Source: Sphingomonas sp. R-74633 (GTDB taxonomy: Bacteria; Pseudomonadota; Alphaproteobacteria; Sphingomonadales; Sphingomonadaceae). Taken from it: 64,000 nucleotides of DNA. Under the pieces are notes generated by a model. It searched no databases, was not told the origin of the DNA, and saw only the letters and a list, made by a program, of their open reading frames with translations. Where the stretch lies: NCBI RefSeq assembly GCF_013416555.1, contig NZ_JACCFG010000004.1:62001-126000 (forward strand), in the 5' to 3' direction. The stretch's first letter is position 1; every line of letters starts with the position of its first letter. Made by a program: the position numbers and the translations under genes. Positions 45,291 through 53,726 of the stretch are shown piece by piece.

Positions 45291-46283
45291 TCACCCGCGT
45301 GCGAGCCATTCCGGAACCGGCAAACCCTTGGCGGTTAACCATTCCGCATTGTACAGCGTTGAAAGATAACGGAATCCCGTGTCGCACAGGATCGTCGCGA
45401 TCCGCTTGCCCGGGCCCAGCTCCTTCGCCAGCCGAACCGCGCCCGCGACGTTGATGCCCGAGGACAGGCCGAGGCACAGCCCCTCCTCCTTGAGCAGCCG
45501 CTCGACCCACGCCATGCCTTCCTCGTCGGAGATGCGGAACTGGGTGTCGATCGGCGCGCCCTCAAGATTGGCGGTGATCCGCCCCTGGCCGATGCCCTCG
45601 GCCACCGAACTGCCCTCGGACTTGAGTTCGCCGCAGGCGTAATAGCTGTAGAGCGCCGCGCCATACGGATCGCTCAGCGCGATGCAGACCTTCTCGTCCT
45701 TGGCCTTGAGCCCCAGCCCGACGCCGGCGATCGTGCCGCCAGTGCCCGCCGAGCAGGTGAAGCCGTCGATCCGCCCGTCCATCTGCGCCCAGATCTCCTC
45801 GGCGGTGCCGTGGATATGCGCCTTCCTGTTCGCGGTATTGTCGAACTGGTTGGCCCAGATCGCATTCGCCGTCTCCTCGGCGATCCGCCGCGAGGTGTGG
45901 ACGAAATGGCCGGGGTTCGAATAGGGCGCCGCCGGCACCAGCACCAGCTCGGCGCCGAGCGCGCGCAGCGTATCCATCTTCTCGCGGCTCTGCGTCTCGG
46001 GCATGACGATGATCGTCTTGTAGCCCTTGGCATTGGCGACCAGCGCCAGCCCGATGCCGGTGTTGCCCGCCGTGCCCTCGACGATCGTCCCGCCCGGCTG
46101 GATCGCCCCGCGCTCCTCGGCATCGTTGACGATGTAGAGCGCCGCGCGGTCCTTCACCGAAGCACCGGGATTGGCGAACTCGCACTTGCCGTAAATCTCG
46201 CAGCCCGTGGCCTCGCTCGGCCCCTTCAAGCGCACCAAGGGCGTGTTGCCGATCAGTGCCAGCGTATCGGATGTTGCATGCAT
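45291..46283 (-). CDS. cysK: Cysteine synthase A (O-acetylserine sulfhydrylase)
   Basis: This PLP enzyme makes cysteine from O-acetylserine and sulfide. The 330-residue protein has the PLP lysine in NPGASVKDRAAL (Lys44), the substrate loop EGTAGNTGIGLA, and the phosphate-binding SAGTGGTIAGVG. The ATG at 46283 gives the family start MHATSDTLALIGNTPLVRL; the frame extends 20 codons further upstream without a ribosome site. The insert SDPYGAALYSYYACGEL is typical of a CysK subclass in proteobacteria. Confidence 0.93.
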   Translation of the reverse strand: MHATSDTLALIGNTPLVRLKGPSEATGCEIYGKCEFANPGASVKDRAALYIVNDAEERGAIQPGGTIVEGTAGNTGIGLALVANAKGYKTIIVMPETQSREKMDTLRALGAELVLVPAAPYSNPGHFVHTSRRIAEETANAIWANQFDNTANRKAHIHGTAEEIWAQMDGRIDGFTCSAGTGGTIAGVGLGLKAKDEKVCIALSDPYGAALYSYYACGELKSEGSSVAEGIGQGRITANLEGAPIDTQFRISDEEGMAWVERLLKEEGLCLGLSSGINVAGAVRLAKELGPGKRIATILCDTGFRYLSTLYNAEWLTAKGLPVPEWLARG

Positions 46284-46453
46284 GGCCGCTAGATGGAGCG
46301 CTTTGCCGCCCGCCGCAAGCAAGCGCTGACAGGGACGCGCCAAGCCGGGCTTTCCGCCTTTACGAAACGCTTATGCCCGCGCCCGAAATCCCTCTCGAAG
46401 CTTAACGCCCCCGCCCCCTATCTCGCAGTCCTCAACGCCGTGAAGGACCCGAT

Positions 46454-46912
46454 ATGCTCGCCACTCATTTCTCGCTCGGCACCCTGCTCCGCCGCGCCGC
46501 CGAACCCGGCGGATCGCGGAATGGCCCCTGCGACGCCCGCATCGCGAGGGCGCTTGCCGAGTTCCGCAACCACGGCCACCGCGCCGTGCGCCTGCTCGAC
46601 CTCGACTGCGCCGATGGCGGCCGCCTGCTCCGCGCCGCTGCCAGGGCCCGCGAACTCGGCTTCGTCGCGATCGAGGGCCGCGGCGTATCGCTATGGACCG
46701 CCGGCATCCGCCACGCCCGCTGGCAGGCCGAGCTTGCCGCCCATCCCTCCACCAGCCTGACCTTCGAGATCGCCGAGCCGATCGCCGCGCTTGCCGCCGA
46801 GCATGACGGCGCCGCCGACCTGATCCTGCTGTCCGAGCCGATGCCCTACCCCGCCAGCCCGCTCGGCGCGGCGCTGGCCCGGCTGGGCGGCCGGGTACTT
46901 GCCGATAGCTAG
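46454..46912 (+). CDS. Hypothetical protein with a partial SAM-methyltransferase-like fold
   Basis: The 152-residue protein contains [34 protein letters not shown] at about 44-77, which resembles motif I and the acidic loop of class I SAM methyltransferases, and [12 protein letters not shown] near 122, like motif IV. It is shorter than a full methyltransferase. GAAGGA precedes the ATG. Its stop overlaps the converging Mpo1-like gene by four bases. Function is inferred only at fold level. Confidence 0.65.
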   Translation: MLATHFSLGTLLRRAAEPGGSRNGPCDARIARALAEFRNHGHRAVRLLDLDCADGGRLLRAAARARELGFVAIEGRGVSLWTAGIRHARWQAELAAHPSTSLTFEIAEPIAALAAEHDGAADLILLSEPMPYPASPLGAALARLGGRVLADS

Positions 46913-47241
46913 GCCGGCACGCCGGCGCGCTGGAGGTGCGGATCGAGCTTGCCGGCGAACCACAGGAAGAACATCCGATAGTCCGACATCAGCGACCACA
47001 GCGGATAGGTGAAGGTCGCCGGCCGGTTATGCTCCACGCCGAAATGCGCCGCCCAGGCAAAGCCGTATCCCGCAACCGGGATCGCCAGCCACCACCACCA
47101 TCCGGCCCCGCCCAGCGCGAGCAGCAGGAACCAGAGCGTGAGCACCGTCCCGACATAATGCATGCCGCGCGTCCACGGCTTCGCATGCTCGCGCAGGTAG
47201 AAGGGCCAGAAGTCGCGGTAGCTGGTGATGGTGCCTGCCAT
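46909..47241 (-). CDS. Mpo1/DUF962-family membrane protein
   Basis: The 110-residue protein has the DUF962 pattern: [30 protein letters not shown], then two or three membrane helices, then [33 protein letters not shown]. The conserved histidines ([18 protein letters not shown]) match those of yeast Mpo1, an iron dioxygenase that shortens 2-hydroxy fatty acids by alpha-oxidation. 2-Hydroxy fatty acids occur in sphingomonad sphingolipids, so a related role is plausible but inferred. Confidence 0.85.
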   Translation of the reverse strand: MAGTITSYRDFWPFYLREHAKPWTRGMHYVGTVLTLWFLLLALGGAGWWWWLAIPVAGYGFAWAAHFGVEHNRPATFTYPLWSLMSDYRMFFLWFAGKLDPHLQRAGVPA

Positions 47242-47263
47242 GACGCCACGCTAATCCCGCTAG

Positions 47264-47761
47264 ATGGATCCGCGCAAGCACAGCTTCCCGCCCGTCACCG
47301 ACGCCGCCACGCGCCTGCTCGTCCTCGGCTCACTGCCGGGCGAGCGCTCGCTGGCCGAGCAGCGTTATTATGCGCACCCGCAGAACCAGTTCTGGCGCCT
47401 CATTTCCCCCGCCGCCGGCCGCGACCTGGCAGCGCTCGACTATCCCGACCGCCTCGCCACGCTCCGCACCGCACATATCGGGCTGTGGGACGTCGTCGCC
47501 AGCGCCCGGCGCACCGGTAGCACCGACGCGGCACTGCGCGATGTCGAGGGGCATGACATCGCCGCGCTTGCCGCCACACTGCCCGACCTGCGCGCGATCG
47601 CCTTCAACGGCGCCACTGCCTTCAGGACCGGCACACGCCAGCTCGGCGCGGCAGCGGATCGCTACGCCATAATTGGCCTGCCTTCCTCGAGTCCGCTGCA
47701 CACGATCGGCTTCGAAAACAAGCTGCCGGCCTGGGAGGTGCTGCGCACCCTGCTCGCTTAA
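47264..47761 (+). CDS. DNA-deoxyinosine glycosylase (uracil-DNA glycosylase superfamily)
   Basis: The 165-residue protein fits the hypoxanthine-DNA glycosylase family (UDG family 6): LLVLGSLPGERSLAEQRYYAHPQNQFWRLI near the start, GLWDVVASARRTGSTDAALR in the middle, AFNGATAF and the minor-groove loop LPSSSPLHT near 140. It should excise hypoxanthine from deaminated adenine in DNA. It is divergent from the Mpo1-like gene. Confidence 0.88.
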   Translation: MDPRKHSFPPVTDAATRLLVLGSLPGERSLAEQRYYAHPQNQFWRLISPAAGRDLAALDYPDRLATLRTAHIGLWDVVASARRTGSTDAALRDVEGHDIAALAATLPDLRAIAFNGATAFRTGTRQLGAAADRYAIIGLPSSSPLHTIGFENKLPAWEVLRTLLA

Positions 47762-47861
47762 TCCCATCAAAAGCCTGTGAATTTTCCGCTTGCCGCTTTT
47801 GCCCCAATCGTGCCACATTTGCGGCGAGATTAAGGCAACATCTAGGCAAGAGGGCGAACAC

Positions 47862-49451
47862 ATGCGCGTCAAACTCCTGATTTCCGTCGCTATTCCGGCA
47901 CTTCTTCTCGCGAGTTGCAGCCAGGGTGGCAGCTCGACCAGCTATCAATCGGGGCCCCAGGAGATGGCGGAGGCAGCGGACTATGCCGGCGCCCCCGAAA
48001 ACCCCGAACGCTATGCGAAGAACGCCGTCGCCTCGGTCCGCGCAGTCGCGCAGGAGCCGGTCTCCACCTTCGCGGTCGATGTCGATACCGCCGCCTATGC
48101 CAATGTCCGTCGCTTCCTGACCCAGGGCCAGGCCGTCCCCAGGGACGCCGTCCGCGCCGAGGAGCTGATCAACTATTTCCGCTACGACTATCCCGCCCCC
48201 GGCGATCGCGGCGCGCCCTTCTCGGTCACTACCGATGTCGCCCAGACGCCGTGGAACCCCGAGACCCGGCTGCTGCGAGTCGGCCTGCGCGGCTATGACC
48301 TCGCCCGCAACCAGCGCCCGCCGGCCAATCTCGTCTTCTTGGTCGATGTTTCGGGGTCGATGGACGAGGCCGACAAGCTGCCTTTGGTCAAGCAGGCGCT
48401 CGGGCTGGTCGCGGAGAATATGAAGGCCGATGATCACGTCTCGATCGTCGTCTATGCCGGCGCCGCCGGCGTCGTGCTCGAGCCGACCTCAAGCGCCGCC
48501 GAGGTGCGCAATGCGCTGGGCAACCTGAGCGCCGGCGGCTCGACGGCGGGCGGCGAAGGCATCGAGCTCGCTTATGCACTGGCCCGCGAGAATTTCCGCG
48601 AGGACGGGGTCAACCGCGTGATCCTCGCCAGCGACGGCGACTTCAACGTCGGCGTCACCGACCAGTCGCAGCTCGAGCAACTAATCGAGAAGAACCGCGA
48701 CGACGGCATCACCCTGACCGTGCTCGGCTTCGGCCAGGGCAACCTCAATGACTCGATGATGGAGTCGATCGCCGACAAGGGGAACGGCAATTATGCCTAT
48801 GTCGATGGGATCGACGAGGCGCGGAAGGTGCTCGATACCGAGCTCAGTTCCACGCTGTTCACGATCGCCAAGGACGTGAAGGTCCAGGTCGAGTTCAACC
48901 CCGCCGAAGTCAGCCAGTATCGCCTGATCGGCTATGAAAACCGCGCGCTGCGCGAGGAAGACTTCAAGAACGACAAGGTCGATGCCGGCGATATCGGCGC
49001 GGGGCATCAGGTGACTGCGATCTACGAGATCGTCCCCGCCGGATCGAAAGGCTGGCTGCCCGATCGCCACTTCGCCGCCAATCGCCAGCCCGTTGGCGCA
49101 GGCGAAGGCACCGGCGGAGGTGAACTCGCGCAGGTGCGGCTGCGCTACAAACTGCCGAATGGCGGCCCCTCGCGCCTGATCACCCGCCCGGTAGAGGCGA
49201 GCCAGTTGCGCAGCGCCCCGCTGCCGAGTGGCGACCTCGCCTTTGCGGTGGCGGTGGCCGGCTTCGCGCAGAAGCTGCGCGGCGACGATCTGCTCGGCGA
49301 CTGGGGCTTTGCCGATGTGAAGCGCCTCGCGGGCTCGCAATGGGGCTTCAGCCAGCAGGCGCGCTGGCGCAGCGAGTTCCTCCATCTGGTCGATCTCGCC
49401 GCCGGGCAGACGCGCACCGCATCGGTGCCCCGGCAGGACCGCCCGCTCTAG
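47862..49451 (+). CDS. VWA-domain lipoprotein (YfbK-like)
   Basis: The 529-residue lipoprotein has a lipobox LLASC with Cys19, an N-terminal von Willebrand-associated region (PVSTFAVDVDTAAYANVRRFL), a VWA domain with the complete MIDAS motif DVSGS (Asp162, Ser164, Ser166) and a C-terminal DUF3520-type region (LPNGGPSRLITRPVEASQL). MIDAS sites bind Mg2+ and ligands, so a periplasmic binding or scaffold role is likely. GAGGG precedes the ATG; an earlier in-frame ATG at 47790 would spoil the signal. Confidence 0.92.
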   Translation: MRVKLLISVAIPALLLASCSQGGSSTSYQSGPQEMAEAADYAGAPENPERYAKNAVASVRAVAQEPVSTFAVDVDTAAYANVRRFLTQGQAVPRDAVRAEELINYFRYDYPAPGDRGAPFSVTTDVAQTPWNPETRLLRVGLRGYDLARNQRPPANLVFLVDVSGSMDEADKLPLVKQALGLVAENMKADDHVSIVVYAGAAGVVLEPTSSAAEVRNALGNLSAGGSTAGGEGIELAYALARENFREDGVNRVILASDGDFNVGVTDQSQLEQLIEKNRDDGITLTVLGFGQGNLNDSMMESIADKGNGNYAYVDGIDEARKVLDTELSSTLFTIAKDVKVQVEFNPAEVSQYRLIGYENRALREEDFKNDKVDAGDIGAGHQVTAIYEIVPAGSKGWLPDRHFAANRQPVGAGEGTGGGELAQVRLRYKLPNGGPSRLITRPVEASQLRSAPLPSGDLAFAVAVAGFAQKLRGDDLLGDWGFADVKRLAGSQWGFSQQARWRSEFLHLVDLAAGQTRTASVPRQDRPL

Positions 49452-49557
49452 GCTCGAAGATCCCGGCGGCGATCCAGGGCGCCGCCGGCCGCCGCGGCTC
49501 GGTCTGATCCCCCCGGAGACCGGGCCGCGGCACCCCGCCAGCGAACAAGTCTTCTTC

Positions 49558-49582
49558 TTTCCCCGGCGAAGGCCGGGGAAAA
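49558..49582. repeat. REP-like palindrome
   Basis: The core CCCCGGCGAAGGCCGGGG (49561-49578), with TTT before and AAAA after, forms a strong hairpin between the converging VWA and lipoprotein genes, where it can act as a two-way terminator. The same core appears twice more, inverted, at 58219-58320, so it belongs to a dispersed repeat family. Confidence 0.75.
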
Positions 49583-49594
49583 GCTGGAAATGGC

Positions 49595-50113
49595 TCAGTG
49601 CCCGTTCACCGCCCCATCATCCGCAGCATTCCCCGCCAGATTCATCGGCTCGGTAAGCGGCTGCGTGTTGAGCCCGTCCGCCGGCCGCGCGCCCGCGCAG
49701 CCGTGGAACTGCTTGTCGCCAATCCGTACGTCCGCCGTCAGCGGCCGGTCGATCGCGGGATCGCCGCCCTCGGTGCAGTGCGTGTTGGTGAAGGTGATCG
49801 TCACCGGCGTGCCGAGCGGATCCTTGGTGGTCCACACCGCCTTGTCGTCATCGACCTTGGGCGAGACCGGATAGAATTGGGTCACGCTCCCCTCTGCGTC
49901 ATGCCCGGCAAAGCGAGTGAGCGTGATCGATCCGGGCGCGACTTCCAATGACCAGGTCAGCGCATTGTCGGTCGCCCGCAGCGCCTGGTCGAGCGACACG
50001 TCGCCCAGATGGGGTCCTGCCGGGCTCGGACTGGCCGCGGCCGGCTCCTTCGCCTTTTCCTTGGAACCACAAGCGGAAAGCAGCATCAACGAGGCCATCG
50101 CGAGTGCGCGCAT
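49595..50113 (-). CDS. Lipoprotein with a COG3650-type domain
   Basis: The 172-residue protein has a lipoprotein signal (MRALAMASLMLLSACGS, Cys15) and a C-terminal half with two cysteines in ITFTNTHCTEGGDPAIDRPLTADVRIGDKQFHGCAG. This C...GxxD...HGCA layout resembles the COG3650 domain of putative membrane-associated proteins. The function is unknown. It faces away from the Y-family polymerase gene. Confidence 0.75.
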   Translation of the reverse strand: MRALAMASLMLLSACGSKEKAKEPAAASPSPAGPHLGDVSLDQALRATDNALTWSLEVAPGSITLTRFAGHDAEGSVTQFYPVSPKVDDDKAVWTTKDPLGTPVTITFTNTHCTEGGDPAIDRPLTADVRIGDKQFHGCAGARPADGLNTQPLTEPMNLAGNAADDGAVNGH

Positions 50114-50209
50114 TAACCATCCTCCTGCCGCGTAGCTGCGCCGTCCACGCCGCGCCAGTCAAGCCGCGGAAACATTTGCTGACCCAGAACGGCTGTCCTA
50201 CAGGGTAGT

Positions 50210-50224
50210 GTTCCTGTATTGTTC
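50210..50224 (+). promoter_or_regulatory. LexA (SOS) box
   Basis: GTTC-CTGTATT-GTTC matches the alphaproteobacterial LexA box GTTC-N7-GTTC exactly. It ends six bases before the ATG of the Y-family polymerase, so LexA bound here would block its transcription until DNA damage. Confidence 0.85.
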
Positions 50225-50229
50225 CAGCC

Positions 50230-51645
50230 ATGTCCGATCCGACTCGTCCTGGTCCTCTCCCATCCCCTGCGCCGGCGGCCGCACCGCCATGCTCCGAAGA
50301 CAGCCCTCGCGCGCCCGCGCGTGAGTGTCGTGACTTTCGTGACTTTCCGGCCCCGCTGCTCGCCTTTCCGCCCCGGCCGCTGCGCTGGCTATACCTCGAC
50401 CTCAATTCCTATTTCGCCAGCGTCGAACAGCAGTTGAACCCGGCGCTCCGCGGCAAGCCGGTGATCGTCGCCCCCGTCGACAGCGACACGACCGTCGCCA
50501 TCGCCGCCTCGGTCGAAGCCAAGAAATACGGCATCTCCACCGGCACGCCGGTGTGGGAAGCCAAGCGCCTGTGCCGCGACCTGCTGATCACCCCCGCCCG
50601 GCACGAGAAATATGTCGAATTCCATGAGGCGATCGTCGCCGAGGTGTGGAAGCACATCCCCGTCACCCATGTCTGCTCGATCGACGAGGTCGCCTGCCGG
50701 CTGCTCGACAATGAGAATGGCGAGCAGGCCGCGATCGCCCTCGCCCACCGGATCAAGGCGGGCATCCGCGCCCATATCGGCGCCTGCCTGACCAGCTCGG
50801 TCGGCATCGCGCCCAATCGCCTGCTCGCCAAGCTCGCCTCGGACATGCAGAAGCCCGACGGCCTGGTGGTGCTCACCGCGAACAAGCTTCCCCAATGCCT
50901 TTATCCGCTGCGCCTGCGCGACATCTCGGGGATCGGCGCCAAGATGGAGAAGAGGCTGGCGCAGGACGGCATCCTCGACATCCGCCAATATTGCGAGCGC
51001 CGCCCGCGCGACGCCGGCAATGCCTGGGGCGGGGTCAATGGCGATCGGCTCTGGTATCTGCTTCACGGCGTCGAGCTGCCCCAGAAACCGACGCAAAGCC
51101 GCACGATCGGGCACAGCCACGTTCTCTCGCCGTCGAAGCGCGGGCTCGAGCCGACCCGCCTGACGGCGCGCCGCCTCGCGCTGAAGGCCGCCAGCCGCCT
51201 TCGCCGCAAGGGCTATCGCGCGCGGCTGCTGGTGCTTCACGGCAAGTTCGAGGACGACAAATCGGGCTGGCGTGCCTCGATCCGGCTACCCGCGACGCAG
51301 GACAGCTTCGTCGTGCTTAACGCGCTCGACCAGCTCTTCCCGCGGCTGGCCGAGGCCGGGCGCGGCCGCAAGGGCGGCTTCCGCCTGCGCATGGTCGGCG
51401 TCACTTTGTGCGAAATCGAGGGCGTGGAGGGCGAACAGGGCTCGCTTTTCGCCGCGCTCGATCCCGACGATCCGCTCGCCCGGGAGACGCGTACGCTCTC
51501 GCTCAGCCGCGCGATGGACCGGATAAACGAGAAATTCGGGCGAAACGCAGTGTCGGTAGGGCCGCTGCACGGCGGCAGAATCGATCGCGTCGGCACAAAA
51601 ATCGCCTTCGGACGAATCCCGGAAATGAGCGAATTTCATGAATGA
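50230..51645 (+). CDS. SOS-controlled Y-family DNA polymerase
   Basis: This 471-residue protein is a translesion polymerase of the UmuC/DinB superfamily. The first metal-binding aspartate is Asp57 in LYLDLNSYFASVEQ and the catalytic pair is Asp152-Glu153 in SIDEVACRL, so it looks active, unlike ImuB, which lacks these. VGIAPNRLLAKLASDMQKPDG and the helix-hairpin-helix RDISGIGAKMEKRLAQDGI follow, then the little-finger domain from about 310. The first 50 residues are a Pro/Ala-rich extension. No other in-frame start exists before the core, and no ribosome site precedes the ATG, so translation may be leaderless. It does not look like standard pol IV. Confidence 0.92.
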   Translation: MSDPTRPGPLPSPAPAAAPPCSEDSPRAPARECRDFRDFPAPLLAFPPRPLRWLYLDLNSYFASVEQQLNPALRGKPVIVAPVDSDTTVAIAASVEAKKYGISTGTPVWEAKRLCRDLLITPARHEKYVEFHEAIVAEVWKHIPVTHVCSIDEVACRLLDNENGEQAAIALAHRIKAGIRAHIGACLTSSVGIAPNRLLAKLASDMQKPDGLVVLTANKLPQCLYPLRLRDISGIGAKMEKRLAQDGILDIRQYCERRPRDAGNAWGGVNGDRLWYLLHGVELPQKPTQSRTIGHSHVLSPSKRGLEPTRLTARRLALKAASRLRRKGYRARLLVLHGKFEDDKSGWRASIRLPATQDSFVVLNALDQLFPRLAEAGRGRKGGFRLRMVGVTLCEIEGVEGEQGSLFAALDPDDPLARETRTLSLSRAMDRINEKFGRNAVSVGPLHGGRIDRVGTKIAFGRIPEMSEFHE

Positions 51646-51769
51646 CACCGGTGGATGTCATTGATCCGCAACATTACGGATGCGTTATTGCAGCGCACCA
51701 TCGTTATGTAACTCTATAACACGAATCGCTTGACGATTCTTGCTTGGTAAACGAAAGCTCCCGCCCGCT

Positions 51770-52153
51770 ATGAACAAAGCCCCCATTTTTGCCGCCGCTG
51801 CCGTGCTCCTCTCGCTCGCAGCCTGTAACCAGGACAAGCCCGAGGAAGTGACCTCGGTCAGCCAGGATCCCCAGGCCGAAGCGCTGAAGAACGCGCCCAA
51901 GGTCGAGCTGCCGCCGGCGATCGAGTGGTCGGTGTCGATGCGCTGCAAGGACAACAGCATCGTGTTCGCGGACTTCTACAAGGGCGCCAAGCAGGTCCTG
52001 GTCAAGGAGACCAAGGACGGCCCGGGCCACATGCTCAAGGCGCCGAACGCGGGCGAGGCCTATGTCGGCGAAGGTGGCTACAAGGTCACCGGCACCGCCA
52101 AGAACGCCACGATCGAGATCCCCGGCAAGGGCGCGCGCGTCTGCCACGGCTGA
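51770..52153 (+). CDS. Lipoprotein, possibly MliC-like (lysozyme inhibitor)
   Basis: The 127-residue lipoprotein has a signal with lipobox LAAC (Cys19), a short acidic linker, and a domain with two cysteines: WSVSMRCKDNSIVFADFYKGAKQVLVKE ... AYVGEGGYKVTGTAKNATIEIPGKGARVCHG. The order of an early Cys, a Y/E-GGY-type strand and a late Cys recalls MliC, the membrane-bound inhibitor of c-type lysozyme, but similarity is weak. It ends before a strong terminator. Confidence 0.7.
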   Translation: MNKAPIFAAAAVLLSLAACNQDKPEEVTSVSQDPQAEALKNAPKVELPPAIEWSVSMRCKDNSIVFADFYKGAKQVLVKETKDGPGHMLKAPNAGEAYVGEGGYKVTGTAKNATIEIPGKGARVCHG

Positions 52154-52177
52154 TCGCGGCAATCTGTGTTTCATCAA

Positions 52178-52208
52178 GGGTCGGCGGGCATTCCCGCCGG
52201 CCCTTTTT
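52178..52208 (+). terminator. Rho-independent terminator
   Basis: GGGTCGGCGGG and CCCGCCGGCCC pair around a four-base loop, followed by TTTTT. It ends the transcript of the MliC-like lipoprotein gene and separates it from the ParA-like gene. Confidence 0.9.
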
Positions 52209-52239
52209 CATGCGAGGCTAGCCGGGAAAGGAGAGCGTT

Positions 52240-52974
52240 TTGGCGACGATCGCGGTCTACAGCCTGAAGGGCGGGGTCGGTAAGACGACGCTGGCGGTCA
52301 ATCTGGCCTGGGCTTCGGCCACGCTCTCTTCGCGCCGCACCCTGCTCTGGGATCTCGATCCCCAGGCCGCCTCCACCTTCCTGGTCGAGCCGCAGGGCAA
52401 GACCCGCGACCAGGCCCAGGCGATCTTCACCAAGGACGTCGCGCCGGCCAGGCTGGTCCAGCACACCAACGTCGAACGGCTCGACCTGATCGGCGCCGAC
52501 ACCTCGCTGCGCGGCCTCGACCTCACTTTCCACGAGCTCGACAAGAAGAAGCGGCTGGCCAAGCTGCTCGGCGAGCTCGACAAGGCTTATGACCGGGTGC
52601 TGCTCGATTGCCCGCCCGGCCTCACCGAGACGAGCGAGCAGGTGATGCGCGCCGCCGACCTGATCGTCGTGCCGGTGATCCCCTCCCCGCTCTCCACCCG
52701 TGCCTTCGAGGAAGTCTCCGCGCATCTGGCCCGCAAGGGCGGCAAGGTGCCGCTGATGCCGGTCCATTCGATGGTCGACCGCCGGCGCAAGCTCCACGGA
52801 GAGGCGGTGGCGGCGCATCCCGACTGGCCGGTGATCCCGATGGCGAGCATCGTCGAGTCGATGAGCGTGCGCCGCGCCGCGGTCGGCAGCTTCGCACCGC
52901 GCAGCCCCGGCGCCCAGGCCTTTGCCGAGCTCTGGCAGGCGATCGAGCGCCGGCTGGCAGGCAAGAAGCATTGA
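52240..52974 (+). CDS. ParA-family ATPase (orphan)
   Basis: The 244-residue protein has the deviant Walker A KGGVGKTT at residues 10-17, WDLDPQAAST (Walker A') near 37 and VLLDCPPGLTET (Walker B) near 120, so it is a ParA/MinD-type ATPase. There is no parB next to it; the neighbour is aat. It may position cargo or a chromosome site. The start is TTG at 52240, supported by AAAGGAGAG six to seven bases upstream. Its stop overlaps the aat start. Confidence 0.9.
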   Translation: MATIAVYSLKGGVGKTTLAVNLAWASATLSSRRTLLWDLDPQAASTFLVEPQGKTRDQAQAIFTKDVAPARLVQHTNVERLDLIGADTSLRGLDLTFHELDKKKRLAKLLGELDKAYDRVLLDCPPGLTETSEQVMRAADLIVVPVIPSPLSTRAFEEVSAHLARKGGKVPLMPVHSMVDRRRKLHGEAVAAHPDWPVIPMASIVESMSVRRAAVGSFAPRSPGAQAFAELWQAIERRLAGKKH

Positions 52975-53726
52975 CCCGCGCCCAGCCTCCGCAACAGGAG
53001 CTAGACCCCGACCTGGTGCTGCGCGCCTATGCCATGGGCGTGTTCCCGATGGCCGACCACCGCGACGCCGCCAGCGTCTATTGGGTCGAGCCCAAGCTGC
53101 GCGGCGTGCTGCCGCTCGACGGCTTCCACCTCTCGCACTCGCTTCGCAAGGTCATCCGTTCCGAGCGCTTCCGCCTGACCGTCGATGCCGCCTTCGGTCC
53201 GATCATCCGGCTGTGCGCCGAAAGCGCCGAGGACCGGCCGGACACCTGGATCAACGGCCCGATCGAGCGGGTCTTCCTCGAGCTGCATCGCCGCGGCTTC
53301 GCGCATTCGATCGAGTGCTGGGACGGCGACCGGCTCGCCGGCGGGCTCTATGGCCTGGCGCTGGGCCGGGCGTTCTTCGGCGAATCGATGGTCACCCGCG
53401 TGCCCAACGCCTCCAAGGTCGCCTTCGCGCACCTCGTCGCGCGGCTGCAGGCCGGCGGGTTCACATTGCTCGATTGCCAGTTCATCACCGATCACCTGAC
53501 CACGCTGGGCGCGATCGAAGTGCCGCGGGACGATTATGTCGCGTTGCTGGCCGGAGCGCTGGGCGAGTCGGCAGCCGGCCTCTCGCTCGGTGCACCCTCG
53601 GTCGACGGCGACTTTTTCGCGCTCGACGCATTGCCCGATCCGCTGCCACCTGCAGCAGGCGCCGGCACCGTATCAGGCCCGCTGTCACGGAAGGTCATCG
53701 CGCAGCTCTTGGGCCACACATCGTAG
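52971..53726 (+). CDS. aat: Leucyl/phenylalanyl-tRNA-protein transferase
   Basis: Aat attaches Leu or Phe to proteins with N-terminal Lys or Arg, marking them for ClpAP through the N-end rule. The 251-residue protein has YAMGVFPMAD, YWVEPKLRGVLPLDGFHLSHSLRK, TWINGPIERVFLELHRRGFAHSIECWDGDRLAGGLYGLALGRAFFGESM and LLDCQFITDHLTTLGAIEVPR. The TTG at 52971 overlaps the ParA stop (TTGA); no other start lies before YAMGVFP. The last 193 bases are antisense to the DUF2155 gene. Confidence 0.95.
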   Translation: MTRAQPPQQELDPDLVLRAYAMGVFPMADHRDAASVYWVEPKLRGVLPLDGFHLSHSLRKVIRSERFRLTVDAAFGPIIRLCAESAEDRPDTWINGPIERVFLELHRRGFAHSIECWDGDRLAGGLYGLALGRAFFGESMVTRVPNASKVAFAHLVARLQAGGFTLLDCQFITDHLTTLGAIEVPRDDYVALLAGALGESAAGLSLGAPSVDGDFFALDALPDPLPPAAGAGTVSGPLSRKVIAQLLGHTS

